DNA of 64,000 bases from Rotaria macrura (taxonomy: Eukaryota > Rotifera > Eurotatoria > Philodinida > Philodinidae). A program made the position numbers and the translations under genes. The notes under the pieces were generated by a model that was not told the DNA's origin, did no database searches, and worked only from the letters and a program-made list of their open reading frames with translations. Below, in pieces: positions 23,707 to 36,152 of the stretch; position 1 is the stretch's first letter; every line of letters begins with the position of its first letter. The stretch spans positions 1 to 64,000 of the forward strand of contig OENT01000345.1 in the NCBI GenBank assembly GCA_900239685.1, written 5' to 3'.

Positions 23707-24674
23707 CGCGACATTTTTTTATGCAAACAATAGATGCATAGAGTAGGTGGAAATATTATACAGAGTAAAATGAGGAGAAGACGATTTCCAAATTTTTTCC
23801 AAAAAGTTTTGTTACAGTATTTTTCCCAGCATTCTTTGTTACACGTTTTAATAATAAAATAGATCAAGAAGCATGGTGGGCAAAGTACAGCGAGTAGACA
23901 CAAACAAAATTGTTTCAAACAATTATCACACGAATGACATTTGCATGAGCAGCAGCAACACGAACTTTCATTTTGACAACACGATGGCTTTGTTTCTGAT
24001 GAGGTCGACGGTGTGAAACATCGACGAATTAAACGAGCAGCGAAATTTAAAATAATTGATTGCAATATTCGATAGGCCTTGCCTTTTGGTTTTGTTCCTT
24101 CGGATTCCTTTAAATAACAACCGCAATGTATGGCAAATACCACAACGACTGCCTGTGGTAAATCTTCGCCGAACAAACTAATTGCTGTTTCATAGTGAAT
24201 GTTAAATCGACGAAATAACAATCGTCCACTCCAGTCCATCGCCGTTTCATTTATCGAATTGACAATTTCAAGAGTAACAACGAGAGTACTTATAATGGTC
24301 AGGATTAGCCAACCAATCTTTATGGGATTCACACAACTCATATATTCATTTTTGACCATGTCGTTTACGCCGTCAGACTGTAAATCAACGAAATATGAAT
24401 AATCATTATACAGATCATAGATATTTGGTGCAATGGATATAAGTCGTAGAGCGATGCGAAATAGTTTTTTCAGAATACTTAGTCGACTCAGTGGTTTTTC
24501 TTCTTTCACATTAGGTTGTTCGATGGTGTAAACATTGGTTGGCTTAAGTTCATGTTGGTTGCTCTTTGATGTTTTTTGTTTAGATTGAACGTGTTGTTTA
24601 CTACTATAATCATCATGAACTGCTGACAACATATTACTCCTTGGTTCATGATGGTGAGCAGGGTCATTTTTCAT
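23700..24674 (-). CDS. Cys-rich multi-pass membrane protein with an XK-like EDLPQ motif
   Basis: A 324-residue frame with ATG at 24674. Residues 1-65 are polar and His/Ser/Lys-rich and probably cytoplasmic. Hydrophobic segments lie near 117-136 (IGWLILTIISTLVVTLEIV), 163-187 (containing FGEDLPQAVVVVFAIHC), 258-278 (LCLLAVLCPPCFLIYFI) and 302-320. A Cys cluster (CCQNESSCCCCSCKCHSCDNC) lies between segments two and three. The E-D-x-P-Q motif inside a membrane segment is reminiscent of XK-related scramblase proteins, but the overall match is too weak to assign. The coding signal continues past the stop in other frames down to 23380, so the intact protein was probably about 420-430 residues (see the next feature). 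Confidence 0.6.
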   Translation of the reverse strand: MKNDPAHHHEPRSNMLSAVHDDYSSKQHVQSKQKTSKSNQHELKPTNVYTIEQPNVKEEKPLSRLSILKKLFRIALRLISIAPNIYDLYNDYSYFVDLQSDGVNDMVKNEYMSCVNPIKIGWLILTIISTLVVTLEIVNSINETAMDWSGRLLFRRFNIHYETAISLFGEDLPQAVVVVFAIHCGCYLKESEGTKPKGKAYRILQSIILNFAARLIRRCFTPSTSSETKPSCCQNESSCCCCSCKCHSCDNCLKQFCLCLLAVLCPPCFLIYFIIKTCNKECWEKYCNKTFWKKFGNRLLLILLCIIFPPTLCIYCLHKKMSRW

Positions 24675-26032
24675 CGTAGATTCATCCTTATCCTTTTAAT
24701 GATCGACAGACGATCTCTGGTTACTGTGGTGAGTGTGTCAACCATTCGTCGATGATCTCTTTTCAGAACTATGATTGCGATTGTGCACGTTCGACATAAT
24801 AGCTAACGAATGAATCTGGTACTAATATTTTATATATCGAGACAGATAAAGCTAAAAGATAAGAAAACGATAGTGTCGAATTCAAAAGATGATATTTCAT
24901 TTTCGGCGAATTTTCGACGTGGATGGCCCATCTAGTGTGAATCTAACTATCTTTTTACGCAGAAGAGTAGTGGGATGAATGTTGTAGTGAGAATGTGGAT
25001 GGGCAAGTATCTGACTTCATCAGATTTCTACTCGACAAACACTGCAGTCACATTTATATCACTCCAAATGCAAATGCTAACACACACTCACATCGTCTTC
25101 ATCCGTATCCATATACAGTCACATTTATCAAGTCTGTCTAGATGTTTCTAGGTAATATCAACTGTGAGCATGATGTATCGTGTTAGCCAATGAAAAATTT
25201 CTCTATTATCTCTGAACGTTTCGCTCAAGTAAAAATCAGCTGCAAGACTTTTAACAAATACTTACTAAGGAAAGTAGTAACGAACCGAAAACCTATCTGA
25301 TTTAAGAAGAGCTGAAGATATAAAAGCTCTACAATGCATTCATAACTTTAAGAAAAGTTTAGTTTTCAAATATCACTATAGACTTACGAATGGATCATTC
25401 ATTTAAAATCATTTTCTTATGTAGAACAATATAACGAAAGAAATCTGTTTTTTTATTCTAACTCTTACTTTTTCTTGATGAAATACAATCAATCCAAACC
25501 ACCTGAGCATTCTTGTCAGAAGAATGAATTATTGCATCGGATGTTTCATTACATACTGATATGAAAAATGGCTTTAACAAAACAAAAGTAACAGATTTCT
25601 ACTGTAAACAATTCTGCAAGGAATGACAAATAAAGGACATTTTTCCGGTAGGAAGTTCATATTCGATATTTTCCTCGAATGTAGGAGAAACAAAAGGATT
25701 GCGTTATAGTTATCACTCATGAAAAAATTTCATGGATTTTAAAATATCTTTATGATTCGTGATTCAGTGACGTCGAATAAGTAGATTTATCTTTAGAATC
25801 GTTCTTTTCTCTATTACGAATGAACGACGTAAGATAAAAGTTTTTGATCAGCAGATCCTCGATCATCTCTATCAACAGTTCTTCGTTATCATAAATGATA
25901 AGGAAAACCAAATAAAAGTCAATTGCTTGATTTTTTTTTCTTTCTTCGGTTTGTTTTCTTATTGTTTATTTAATTGTTTTTGACAAGGTTGTTATATTAA
26001 ATAAAAACAAAAAATGATGATAAAGATAAAAA
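24675..26032. other. intergenic between the membrane protein and eS8
   Basis: No supported gene. It holds the upstream region of the membrane-protein gene, with a GC-richer patch near 24.9-25.15 kb carrying several gtggatg and catccac words, and the downstream region of the ribosomal protein gene. Confidence 0.5.
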
Positions 26033-26713
26033 TTATTTTGACTTCTTTTGTTTTATTTTTTTCATGTAAAAATCGAGTTCTTTTCCTTCAAGTACATAAC
26101 CATCCGCTCGACCACATTGACCAGGTTTTGAAGAAATGCAAGCGAGAACACGTCCAGCTTGAAATTGTTCTTCAAGTCCTTGTTCAACTTTCGCACGACG
26201 TTGTTTGACAACAAGTTTTTTCTCAGATTTCGCCGAACGCTTACGATTGAGTAAAGCATCTTCAGCTTCAGTTAATTTGACACCTTTTTTACGACCAAGT
26301 GGCAATGCATAATGTGATTCATACCATTGTCGAAATGGTACTGCATCGATTTGAACGATTGTCGATTTTGTTAAAGTTTTTGTACGAACTAATTCCTTAA
26401 TTTAAATCAAATGGATGAAAATAAAAAAGTTTCAATATTAAATACTAACATTATTAGATGGATGATACATCACATCGATAACACGTGTCTTTTTTGCAAT
26501 ACCTTCTGAACCCCAAGAGAAATTGCCGATATCAAGACGTAATGCACGATATTTCTTATTTCCACCTCTTGTACGTACAGTATGTATACGTTTAGCACCT
26601 AGTTTCGTTAGAGCTGCCGGTCGACCTAATTCGAATTTTCGTTTTTTATGGGGTTGTGGACGTTTACCACCAGTTTTTCGTCGTTTATGCCAATGGTCAC
26701 GACTAATACCCAT
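26033..26713 (-). CDS. RPS8: 40S ribosomal protein S8 (eS8)
   Basis: A component of the small ribosomal subunit body. There are two exons, 26450-26713 and 26033-26395, with a 54-bp intron (donor gttagt, acceptor attaag), encoding 208 aa, which is exactly the length of the animal protein. The N-terminus [19 protein letters not shown] is the invariant eS8 start. The motifs [40 protein letters not shown] and the Lys-rich tail [12 protein letters not shown] complete the family signature. The reading frame is phase-consistent and undamaged. The unusually low codon diversity and short intron fit a highly expressed housekeeping gene. Confidence 0.97.
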
Positions 26714-29700
26714 CTCTTATTGGTATTGCTAAGATTTTCTTTAATTTTGATGATCTAAAAAGTTTTCAATTTCTTAAAGATATTATTAATGGACTAATAC
26801 ATGTTTATGAATGATGAGAGAAATATAATTGTATTCGTGAATTGATTTATGATACAAATGACCACTTAGAAAATTTGTGAGGAGGAGGACGAGGACCAGA
26901 AAATGTAAATATAAAGGCTCCTCATGAAAATTCTTTTTTAAATTTATGAATTGATATAAATCAATTGAGATTTTTAATGATAAAATTGATTCTGGATGAT
27001 TTTATACTTTAGACTGACCTCTAATGGCCTAGATGATTCTCGTATGAAATCGACCAATCGATATCAAGAATAAATTTCTCATTTTTTCTTACTGGAGATG
27101 AAAACGTCGAATTGGCATGCATTATTGTCGTATGTAAGTATGTACGTTCGTTAAGTTTCGTGCGAATGACAAAATTTACCATTGCAACGAAGTAAGTCAG
27201 ATTTTTTGAAAGAAAAAATAAATGAACAACTAAATTTACCCTGCGATTTTTTCTATGAAAAATAACCATGTTTGAAAGTGATGTACTCTGACTTCTTTAC
27301 TTTCAACATCTTTTATGCATTATTCAAGTATTTACGCAAATTTATATTATAGACATATGTTAAATTCAAGACCTATTCATACAATGAGAATCAAACGGCG
27401 TACTATCTTCATCTCTTGTATGATAATTAACAGATTTGATCTGGTATCATGTGAACATCGTAGACATTCGTTTTAATATTCGAAAACTTCTTTCTGGACT
27501 ATCAGTTCGTATTTACTAAATCTTCTTACGTTCGGAAAAGAAAATCGGATTGTACTCTCAAATCCTAAATACTTATACTAAGATAAACAGCTAACTACTT
27601 GAACAAGATTGATAGTGTTTAATTGATGATAACTTTCGAAATATTTTTCAGCAAATATTCGCTTACAAGTTTATGAAATAAAATTATTCTCAGTGAATCT
27701 TCATCTGTCTTTCAGTACTTGATGAAATAAGGAAATAGTTTGAAGTCTATAGTGCGTTCTGATATACTCTGTCTTATCCATAACTTCATTGCTTCAATAT
27801 ATTTGCTTTCTGAAAATAGACAGAGAAATAAGACTATTACAAGTAGAATTAAATCTAAAAACCGTATTAAATTTAGTTTTAACTTTGTCAATTATGACTC
27901 ATGCAGATAAACAATGCATTCGATTCTATATGAAAAACATGTCGTGTTTTACTATGAAAAATAGAGGATGAACACATTTAGCTGTATTCACTTTGAGATA
28001 GTATTAGAAATTTCCTATCGATCCTGTTATAGATTTTATTCGGACGCATTGATAATCGTGATATTTTAACATAACCTCCTGTATTATTTTGATTACGAAG
28101 AACTCATTGAATAGTTAGAAAGGAATATGTCGTCGTCTTTAATTAATATTATGAATAATTAATCAATAGAATTTATTTTGCATAACTATTTTTAGTTTCA
28201 TCATTCAACTATTTTTGGTTTTCTGGTGTTATTGAAATACCATTTTCAACATTTTAATTCTAACTAAACTGCGAGTAGATAAATATTTTCTTGTAGATGA
28301 ATTGAGAAATGTATAGGAGACTTATATGTACAAAGAACTTTAAAATTCAATTAGAATAGACTATTTCTGATTCTAGTCTAAATACGTATGTGATGACAGA
28401 TTGAAATATTTTATTTTTTCTACTCGTAAGTAATAATGAACGAGAGTTCGTTTTTTTCTAGTATGTGAAGCATTAATTTATTTTTGTTAGTTTTATTTTC
28501 ATTCTCTTTCGGCATGACGCGTTGTAGTAAGTCAAATGTGGATTTGACCTACTAGGAACTCTTGTTTAGTAAGGATAGACACTAGAGTTACAAGAAATCG
28601 TTAAATGAAAGATTATTCAAAATTCACACTTGATAGACAAGGATAGTTGCAGACAGTTTTCTTCTACCATTGGATTTATAGATTTGAACGATGTAACAGA
28701 TTTTTCGTAGTCTGTGGTGATCAATAATCAAATTTTGAAGGGATCAATCATCAGAAAAGAAAACCTGAGAGCGTATATTTACTACTCTAAAAACATCGGT
28801 TTATTATCTAATTTGAAAACAGGTTTAGCAAGGTGTGAAACCAAAAAAGAAGTTTTCCCAGGGTATACTGGAAGAACCCTTTTAGATTTCGCAGACAAGA
28901 GAAGAATTTTCTAGAAAAATTACAGACTGTTGAACATTCAGCAAAAACTTTGAGGGTGCAGTTCGAAATCTCTAGAATTTTTAATTAAACCACAAAGGCC
29001 CTGTAGTTTTTCTACCACATTTTCTTTCTTGCCCATAGAATCTGAAAAAAGTTTCTTCCCGTGTATTTTAGTGAAGATCGTTTTCTCAGCTTACTAACCC
29101 TTCGTTTGAGTTGGATAATAAATCGACCTTTTTAGGCAGTACATTGACTGAAGTTTCCTTTGTATTCGACCACTAACATTCAATTTTTATTAATTTAATT
29201 GCAACTGTGAAAGGGTTCATAATGTCATTTTTTTTGTTTCTGACGATACAGCACATTAGAACCTGCTCTTCGATAAATAAAAATGTTCGCAAGTTTGTTT
29301 ATGTCACCTGTAAATCTGTTATACCTTAAAAAAAGTCAGTTCGATGGAAAACTAAGCTCTCATTTTAAACTTCTAAATGAAAATTGTTGAGCCTATTCTG
29401 TTCCTGTTGTGACACGAATCGATTGAATTCGATTTTATAATTCTAAATACGCACTAAGTGTGCATTTAAGACATGAAACGTATTATGTACATTCAATTAC
29501 AATCGTTGGACTCTTTAAAATGTTTTCTTTTTTATTTTGTAGATTTCTTTGATAATCAAATTCAAAGTATGTGAACACACGTTCATTGATACAATTGGAT
29601 AAGAAGAAGATTATATTTTTCGATTGTGTAATTTGTACAATGCTATTTATTTAAATGAATATAATTATTTTAAAAATAATATCAATGAAAAGAGCATTTG

Positions 29701-29731
29701 ATTTTTTTTCTCCAAAAACTTTATCTTTTAG
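26714..29731. other. 3.0-kb gene-poor stretch
   Basis: No supported gene on either strand. The right end is the 5' region of the LLPH-like gene. The sequence ttatcttttag immediately before its ATG looks like a splice acceptor, so a 5'-UTR intron or trans-splice site may lie there. Confidence 0.5.
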
Positions 29732-30252
29732 ATGGCAAAAAGTAAACGGAGTAAACACATGCGTGCTATGAGAAAACTTCTTCGTGACAAATTATCGAAA
29801 AAAGATGAAGCAAAACGATTAGCATCACTCAAAAAAGATAATCTTATTCGTAAATAATCTTGTTGTAATTCATTCAAAAACATATGTTTATTATCTTCTC
29901 GTTTTTTTAATGTTTTGTTAGCGTCAACTTCACCAATAAAAGAAGTAACAACAAGTGAAGGTAAGATTGAAAGAAAATTTTCTTTTTCTATTTAACATTC
30001 GATTTGTTTTCTTTTGCTTTTTTGAAAGAAATGGAAAGTGATAAGGTATTAGAATATAATATTCGTACATTGAAAAATAAAAATGGTCAATATCCAGCAT
30101 GGTTAAGTGGTCGACAACGAAAACGTTTACAAACTAAACAAAGTTTACAAAAGCGTAATGAGAAAAAACAAAAACTGAAGAAAAATCCTGCTAAAAATAA
30201 AAAGCAAGCCAAGAAACAATCAGAAACATGTGAAACTATGTTAACAACATAG
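29732..30252 (+). CDS. LLPH-like nucleolar / learning-associated protein homologue
   Basis: Three exons (29732-29849, 29922-29960, 30029-30252) join in phase to give 126 aa. The start MAKSKRSKHMRAMRKLLRDK matches the conserved basic N-terminus of LLPH/LAPS18-family proteins, and the C-terminal block NGQYPAWLSGRQRKRLQTK matches their GQYPxWxxxRQRKR motif. The ends are followed by Lys/Gln-rich nuclear-localisation-like tracts. The vertebrate protein is about 129 aa, so the length agrees. Members are nucleolar and associated with ribosome assembly and transcription control; the role here is inferred. The middle exon is only 39 nt, flanked by gtaaat/ttag and gtaaga/aaag splice sites. Confidence 0.85.
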
Positions 30253-32010
30253 TTCGGTTTTTTTTCTCTGTTCTTCTGTTTACAATAAAAGAAGATTATT
30301 CAATCGGTTAGATTTAAATAAGTTTTTCTCATGGAAATATATCGGCCATTAAAATGAAAGTATAAATGATTTGAAATTGAAAATTTCTATAGTATTTATC
30401 TTTACAAGGCCATAGAAATCGAACTCATTTAAGAATGATTTAGAAAATCAGTGATTGAATTATATGCATACCTTGTAATCATATACGTATGTTCGTTGTA
30501 TGTATGTGACACAACTCAGGCGATTTATTTATTTTCAGATAACGTACAATCATTCTAGTAACCTGCCATGTAAAAGTATCCGAACCAATGTTAAAGCATA
30601 TTGTGTTTGAACAGAAAGTGTTCGAAGTCTAATTTCTACACTGATGGGGATAGAGGACAGGTTGTACTTAAAAACGCATATCACCATTATAACTGAAGAC
30701 GTAATTTACGATATCTTTTTTTCCAAACACTAAAATTGTTACTAAGGTAAAATTTGGAATTCTTTCATATCTTGACTACACGCATTGGTGTGAACGCTTT
30801 GACACATTTTGAGCATTCATACAGCTTCGATTTGAAAAACACTTTTGCTCAATAAAAATTTTCCACCTAGGCTCCGATTTGCTTCAAGTTCTATTTTGTA
30901 CGTATTTCATATTATGTCACTTAGGAACTCCTTGCAGAGATTTTTTCTATAGAACTTTCGTTTAAATCACAGAATCTACGGGTGTTGCTTTTGACATTGA
31001 CTGCTGGGAACTCTGAATACATAGAAAGCCAGGAGCCTGCATACGTCTCTTCTCAAGTCTGAATCAATTATCTTATATTGTACTCAACATCATACAAGTT
31101 AAAATAAGAAAAAGTACGAAATAATTTAACCTTAGTAACAAGTTCATGTCAGTGTTTATTAAGAATTGAGATTTGATGTTGTAATCTACATCTTCAATTA
31201 TAATGCCAATATGCGTTTTAAAGCACAACTTGTGCTCTATCCATCAGTAACAAAACTAGACTTCTAGCATTTTCTGTTCGAACTCAATAGGGGCTTTGAC
31301 ATTTACGAGTTTAATTTCAGCTATCTGTGACTCTGAGATGAAAAGTGCGAATCAACTTTCGAACAATAAAACAAATGACGATTACACTAAAGCTACATTT
31401 TAACTTTAATATAAAATTGATACAATGAAAGATTTCGAACACTATCGAAAACATCAACCGCAATCGATTGTTCGAGTTGTTCCAATGACCTACTTCATTA
31501 AACTAACAACAGCAGAACACTAAATTGTAGCGGAATACCTTTCATAGAAGCCTCTAACATCTGATTGAGGCTGATCATTTTTCCAAATGTGATTTGTACT
31601 TTTCGTCTGCCACTCACAGATAGCTCACATTTGATCCGTATGAAAACTATTCTTGTTGCGGTAGGCATTCATTGGAAAATATATAAATCGTCAGAGCTGT
31701 GTCAGAATGATTTATGAAAAATTTCTGAACGAATTTTTGGGACATTCTGTGTGATTTCATTAATATGATGATGAAAATCTGACCGAAATCAGTTTGTTTG
31801 ATTTAACACGTCTCGTCATTCGTCGTATGAAAAAATGTTGTATAATTATTACTGCTAACTTTCTTATCTGTAAAGATAATATCGTAATGATGAAATGATA
31901 TTTATTTTTAGATTGAATATTATTTGATTTCGTAGAATTTTCTTTAATCAATAATCATTTATCTACAATCGTTTCGCCGGCTAACTTTGTCGGCTATTGT
32001 TTCTTGCAAG
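30253..32010. other. 1.8-kb gene-poor stretch before glutaredoxin
   Basis: No supported gene. The missing first coding exon of the glutaredoxin gene should lie at the right end, just upstream of the acceptor ttgcaag at 32010, but no methionine in the right frame is evident. Confidence 0.45.
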
Positions 32011-32400
32011 AAACTTAGCGAAGAAACAATACATGACAAAGTTAAACAATTAATCAACAATCATAAAGTGATTGTATTTTCAAAGACATTTTGTATGTAT
32101 TTAATATAGAGTATTTTTGGAAATTTAATTTCTGTCGAGTTTTTTTCAGGTCCTTATTGTGTGACGACAAAAAATACTCTTTCAAAATACAAATTAAACG
32201 ATTATAAAATTGTTGAATTAGATACAATGGATGGAGGTAATAAGTATCAAGATGTACTAGGACAAATAACGAATGCTACAACAGTTCCACGAGTATTTAT
32301 TAATGGAATATGTATTGGTGGTTCTGATGATACTGAAAAATTACATTATAATGGAGATTTAGAAAAACTATTAAGAGAAGCCAATGCTATTCAGAATTAA
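32011..32400 (+). CDS. glutaredoxin (dithiol, CPYC type), 5' end not resolved
   Basis: A small thiol-disulfide oxidoreductase that uses glutathione. The exon at about 32011-32092 encodes KKLSEETIHDKVKQLINNHK and VIVFSKTF. A 57-bp intron (gtatgt...ttcag) splits the active-site Cys codon. The exon at 32150-32400 continues with PYC, giving C-P-Y-C. TVPRVFINGICIGG supplies the cis-proline and the Gly-Gly glutathione-binding motif, and SDDTEKLHYNGDLEKLL is the typical C-terminal helix. The protein from the first visible exon is about 110 aa, close to the full glutaredoxin domain; only a short N-terminal piece is missing. No in-frame ATG lies in the visible first exon, so an upstream exon is required. 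Confidence 0.85.
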
Positions 32401-34922
32401 ATTACATTAGAATATATATTTTTTCACGATTCAATTTAAAAATAAAATAAATTAGATAAACTCCTTTCGATGATGAACAAAACCTTGTATTACATAGACT
32501 AACGAAAAGGTTGCTTGACATTCATTTGAGCCATCACAATATTCAACACAAAATTGCACACTTGTCATATGGGGATATGAATGCAAGAATCGAACAAATA
32601 GGAGTCTGAAAATACGAAAGCAAGCATCTATGGATGAATAGAACTGAGTTAAAGTTACGTTTTCTAGTGACAATAATCCTATTCGATATTTTAGTTTGAA
32701 TTTTGTTGTACAAATGCATACGGTTTGTTATTGATGATTTTCTTTCAGTCTAAAACATTTCTAGGAATGGCTTCACGTGAAAGAAAATTAATATAAATGT
32801 ATGTGTTGAATAAAACTTGAATAGCGTTATAATTTTGTTAAGTCATGACGGCTGGTGGATGATCTTTTCAAGGATCAAAGACATACATAGAACCAACTCT
32901 TAGCTTGTTTAAACTGGTCTGAATTTTTCACTTTTTTGATCAATAAGAGTATTCATATAAAGACAATTCAAGTCTCGCTGATTATGTAACAAATAGTTGA
33001 CAGCATGCAACCATTACTGTCGATTGCCAGCCTATCAAGATCACGCACCACGCAATAGATCGGTTCCATCTGAAAATACATGTGACGAAGAATTCGTCTT
33101 CAGAGAAACTTGTGAAACATTTTAATACACAACGAATGTCACTATTAGATTATGTCAATACGATGAACATAACATTTTCGATACATGCTATTAGAACTAT
33201 CTATGTAAATAATATGCAAGTTTCTCTTCTATCTTATTGTATAATACATGCCGTGTGATTGCTTTATTGATGAGAATAAAATACTAGAAGAATAGTTTTA
33301 TTCAAATTCAGTAAATTGAATAATCAGGTTTCATCTAATTATTCCTAAGAGAATCATTCTATTTGTCTTTTTCTTTGACTGGAATTATTTCTGTAATGGA
33401 ATGTTGAAATTCATCGTCGATAAGTTGTAAGAAGACGTTTAAATGAGTTTCTCATCGAAATTGAACAATACTTAGAAGACCACATGATTTCATATATGAA
33501 TCGTATCAAATATAGAATCTCTATATTTTGCTTACTGAAAACGAATAATATCTTGTTAAAAGCTAATCATTAGATGATTGCAAACCGATTTTATCTGAAA
33601 ACTTTATATCTCGACAAGAGAAATTTTAAACCTAACCTATCACAGCTTAGTTGGATGTTAAAAAATTATTTCAGATCAAACATTTCGTCTTACAATGTTT
33701 CACAATGCATCGAGCTCATCAAAACAAAGTTCGAGCGGTTGTTAACTTTTTAACAACGAAACCATTTGTATCTACAAATAATTCTGCACATTGTCTAATC
33801 ATGCAAAGATAATTTTCACTGATACACATCGTAAACCATGATCTAAACACAGCCTTGAAATTTATGTGTCTAAAAATTTTCGATAGTAGTAGAGATAGTT
33901 AAGTCTGAAGATTGTCGATCCTCTAGACTTCACTTGGAATTTGCGTTTGTTAGAGTGTTTATCAAAGTTACGTCCACCTAATTGTGTTGATATATAATCA
34001 TTTGGCGAACAACTCATTCGTTGAATTTAACATCATTAATACCCGTGCCACTTGTTCTTATCGCTCCTCAGAAGAGTTAAAAGGTTCACTAATTTAGGCA
34101 ATGAGAAATGGATCGATCTTTTCCTTTCGAGATCTTTTCACGCTTTTGTTTTCATTATTAGTCATTCACAACTACTTTATAATCACTTATCATATTCATA
34201 ACTTGAGCATTTTGTATTTGAATAGTGGTCAACGGATATCTTATTATAATTTTATCTTTAGTCAAAGATACCTTCTTATTTGAAGAATGACCATGGGAGA
34301 GAGTTACAGAATAACCGAAGTCATACCAAAACAAACATTTTTCTTCATGTAGACTGAAGTGTATTCTGATCTACTTGTTTACTGCATCGAAAGAGCTCAC
34401 TGATTGGTCTGTAAAAAAATATTTAGATCTGATGACAAGACGAGAAAGAAGCAGTACTTTTTCTTCTTGTGATACTTCAAGGCATCATTTCGAATTTCTA
34501 GATATTCGTTCTTGTTCTTCACAATAATTCTACCTAGATTTTTTATATGTCTCCACTGAATTCTTACGTTATCTTCCGCTCGAGTTCTATTCACCCCTCT
34601 TTACTAGCTTGTACACATTCTAATCAAGACTACATTCAATTCAATATGTTCTAAGATCAACACTATGTGAAGTTTTTTCTGAAAAGATTTTTCGACACGA
34701 ATTGCTCGCACACATTTTCTCTTTATCTGTGTAACGATGACACAAGCTCGATAGTGATACCAACTCTGATTTCGTTTTATGTGCAAATGACGCACGAAAA
34801 CAGGTCAAATTACAAAATATGTGTTTTGAGAGATTAGATATTTTGCTGAGCAAGACATTTATTTCATGAATATATATATACGTGAAAGCAACTATCCTCT
34901 TTTTACCATCAATATCACTACA
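32401..34922. other. 2.5-kb gene-poor stretch
   Basis: No supported gene on either strand; several short frames lack any motif. The right end is the 5' region of the secreted-protein gene. Confidence 0.5.
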
Positions 34923-36152
34923 ATGCAGTATCATATTCTTGTTCTCATCGTGTGCATCAACACAGGCAAGTAACGAATAAAATGTCAACTCAACATCGAA
35001 TGATTTGTTCGTTTTAGCTCATAGTTTCTTCTTGGGAAACAGTGGTTCAGGACCTGAGTGGGATTCATTACATGTTACATGGGGTCCTAATCCACTCAGT
35101 AAAGAATATTTTGTCAAACAACCACTTACAGTTGAAGATGCAAAGAAAAGCGGTTTTGTTCAAATATCGAATGAATGCGAAGGTGAGTATCATATTGAAA
35201 TCTATCTTAATGAGTGAAAATTATTTCGAGCAGTATATTATTAAAAAATTTTTTGACTATCACTTAATTCTAAATTCAAGAAACTTTGTTTCTATTTTTT
35301 GGTTTCACATGTTAATTTTCTTTCCGAACAGGAAAATTTCTCGGTCAACGTTTCATGAAAGACAATGATCTTGCTTTGATTCTAATCTATGATATGAAGG
35401 GTAGTATTGCCGGTGTACAAATGGCGGTAAGGATATTGCTTTTAATTTTATGAATTTTATTCTCAGATTCTGTTTAAAGTTACCAGTTTCGATGGCAAGA
35501 ACCGACTACTACAAATTTGACACACAGAACATGTTCAATCGAGATACGATTGCAGGTGTCGATTCATACGTTCTTACTGCATATTTTGTCGATCCAAGTA
35601 CTATTTGTAAATCGGGTCGAGATGATGTCAATCTTCAACGTGAAGGCACTGGTACTGGAGTCTGGCTTCAAAATGGCAAAGATCCTATCCGCGATTCAGT
35701 TCAAACTCCACTACACGAAGATCTCGTACCAGGCACAAAATGGAACAAAGGCGGTTGCTTCCCATCGATGGGTAAATCTAATAAAGTCATTCTTTAAACA
35801 GAGTGTTTACTTTCTAGTTTCAACTAGGCGTTCACTATTGGTACGATAATCGCCTCGACACAAAATGTGAAGAATTCTTTCCTGTCTTTCTCATGTACAA
35901 CAAAGGCAAATTGACTGGATTTGGATGGGGTCTCGTTGGCAAATATGATTATTCAAAACGAGTTGAACATGCACCTTACTCTGCAATTGCAGTTCGTGTT
36001 GAATAGTTGTTCTTCAATATTTAAATATGTTTGTTTTCTAGTCGTTTCAAAAGCCAGTTCCGGACTGCATGAAACCATTGTATGACAAAGTTGGTGGAAT
36101 GACAGCAATGCATATCTATTTCAATACAGCACCATTGAACCTTCTTTGCTAA
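34923..36152 (+). CDS. conserved-looking secreted protein of unknown function
   Basis: Six exons: 34923-34965, 35018-35182, 35332-35426, 35480-35771, 35828-35997 (or -35991) and 36042-36152. They join in phase and encode about 291 aa. Exon 1 (MQYHILVLIVCIN) is a signal peptide. The mature chain has motifs HVTWGPNPLSKEYF, LALILIYDMKGSIAGVQ, VLTAYFVDPSTIC, GCFPSMGVHYWYD and GFGWGLVGKY, and ends NTAPLNLLC. Six or so cysteines are spread through it, suggesting disulfides. I have a memory of similar secreted proteins in other invertebrates and some fungi, but no named family or function. The first intron starts with GC (gcaagt) rather than GT; only this donor keeps the frame. Confidence 0.75.

Noticed and set aside
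26062..26259. 65-codon minus ORF
   Set aside because: Alternative frame of eS8 exon 2.
26523..26732. 69-codon plus ORF
   Set aside because: Antisense shadow of eS8 exon 1.
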